The position numbers were made by a program, and so were the translations under genes. A DNA stretch of 36,020 bases from an uncultured Synechococcus sp. (GTDB lineage Bacteria; Cyanobacteriota; Cyanobacteriia; PCC-6307; Cyanobiaceae). The notes under the pieces are model-generated. The model ran no database searches. It was given only the letters and a program-made list of their open reading frames with translations, and was not told where the DNA came from. Below are positions 35,445 through 36,020 of the stretch, in pieces (position 1 is the stretch's first letter; each line of letters opens with the position of its first letter). The stretch spans positions 1 to 36,020 of the forward strand of contig CAJWZW010000007.1 in NCBI GenBank assembly GCA_913050565.1, given 5' to 3'.

Positions 35445-35902
35445 GGGTCTGCGGCCAGTCGTGGAACGGCCACAACGGCATCCAGCACCTGCCATCGGCT
35501 GCGATCAGCCACCACCAGGCCTTGCAGCTGCACCCGCTCGATCACCGCTGCAGCGCGTTCGACATCGAGGGGGACGCCGGGTCCCATCGGCAACACCAGC
35601 ACCTGCTGTTCAGCTGGATCAGCCATCACCTGAAGATCCAGATCCTCGAGCTCCCGCTCGAAGAACACCCGTCGCATCCGGGTGGTCACCGTGGAGCCCA
35701 GAGCCTCGACGAAACGGGCCATCCCTGCCTCATCCCCCGAGCATCCGCAATTGAGTGACAACCAGATCAGCAGCTTCACCCAGCTGTCCACCGTCCACAA
35801 CGGCTGAAAGCTGCCCCTGTGCTGGCGCACCAGTTCTCCAATGGCAAAGTCAAACAACGTGGCCTGAAGGCCGGTGGAATCAGCGGAATCCATGCTTTCC
35901 AT
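35441..35902 (-). CDS. Protein of unknown function (about 153 aa)
   Basis: A protein of about 153 residues from the ATG at 35902, or 150 from the ATG at 35893. AAGGAG lies 3 and 12 bases upstream of them respectively, so the choice is open. It begins with an acidic stretch, then a Trp-rich helical block (ATLFDFAIGELVRQHRGSFQPLWTVDSWVKLLIWLSLNCGCSGDE), a helix (ARFVEALGSTVTTRMRRVFFERELEDLDLQVMAD), and beta-like segments (AEQQVLVLPMGPGVPLD, LQGLVVADRSRWQVLDAVVAVPRL). There is no signal peptide and no recognised family. Its stop overlaps the oxygenase start by four bases (ATGA), pointing to a two-gene unit. Confidence 0.75.
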   Translation of the reverse strand: MESMDSADSTGLQATLFDFAIGELVRQHRGSFQPLWTVDSWVKLLIWLSLNCGCSGDEAGMARFVEALGSTVTTRMRRVFFERELEDLDLQVMADPAEQQVLVLPMGPGVPLDVERAAAVIERVQLQGLVVADRSRWQVLDAVVAVPRLAADP

Positions 35903-35947
35903 CCTCTCCTTCAAAAGGTCAGACTGAGTTCACTGGCGATTCTCACG

Positions 35948-36020
35948 ATGGCCCTGGATCTGAATGATCCCGAACTCGAATTCTCCGATCTCGTCTACGC
36001 CTACCAAAGCTGGGTGATGG
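35948..36020 (+). CDS. Start of a small conserved-looking protein (3' end outside window)
   Basis: The ATG at 35948 opens a frame that runs off the right edge after 24 codons: MALDLNDPELEFSDLVYAYQ, then SWVM. The acidic, helix-prone opening looks like a real protein and not chance sequence. It is divergent from the unknown gene at 35902 with about 45 bases between the two starts. No upstream Shine-Dalgarno sequence is obvious. Function cannot be told from this fragment. Confidence 0.6.
   Translation, partial: MALDLNDPELEFSDLVYAYQSWVM

Overview
The window looks like the chromosome of a marine picocyanobacterium, most likely a Synechococcus. The DNA is GC-rich, genes are packed with short gaps or 1-8 base overlaps, and the gene set includes an adjacent Flv3/Flv1 flavodiiron pair, an acyl-lipid desaturase with DesC-type histidine boxes, a cyanobacterial-type chorismate lyase, and several small proteins of unknown function of the kind usual in this group. 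The assignment comes from gene content only. I see no rRNA, tRNA, CRISPR array, insertion sequence, prophage or integrase.

Layout. 1-1738: the 3' end of a SNF2-family helicase and a SWIM zinc-finger protein. 1981-2373: a small heat-shock protein with a good terminator, followed by an AT-rich gap. 2752-4050 (minus): an atypical NRAMP-related transporter, divergent from flv3-flv1 (4132-7685), which encodes the flavodiiron pair that reduces O2 to water. 7705-8568 (minus): a ZIP metal transporter. 8812-10154: an NAD(P)H-dependent FMN reductase-like protein and a pirin. 10256-10734: two small convergent unknown genes. 10876-15499 (minus): a PLP-dependent 'aluminium resistance'/methionine gamma-lyase-like gene, gcvH and gcvP in one transcription unit. 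15641-22416 (plus): desC, rplI, dnaB (no intein), mnmG, a membrane-anchored GspC/PilP-like protein, a chorismate lyase-like gene and a possible winged-helix protein.

22424-23567 (minus): a SprT-like metalloprotease, a 31-residue membrane microprotein and an unknown charged protein. 23612-26254 (plus): an NTF2-like membrane protein, ligA and a small unknown ORF. 26230-32197 (minus): valS, a three-gene ABC-2 exporter (ATPase plus two DUF990-type permeases) and a TVP38/VTT membrane protein, all tightly spaced. 32287-34841 (plus): a lipoprotein resembling a sugar-type solute-binding protein, translationally coupled to an MscS-family channel. 34821-35902 (minus): a 2-oxoglutarate/Fe(II) oxygenase-like protein and an unknown protein. 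35948 to the right edge: the start of another small gene.

Most of the window is ordinary core genome. The parts I would look at again are: the solute-binding lipoprotein/MscS pair without any ABC permease; a hairpin that pairs both the Shine-Dalgarno and the TTG start of desC; the 31-residue microprotein; the GspC/PilP-like protein beside mnmG; the NRAMP-like protein that lacks the canonical metal-binding motifs; and a palindrome upstream of the winged-helix-like gene.
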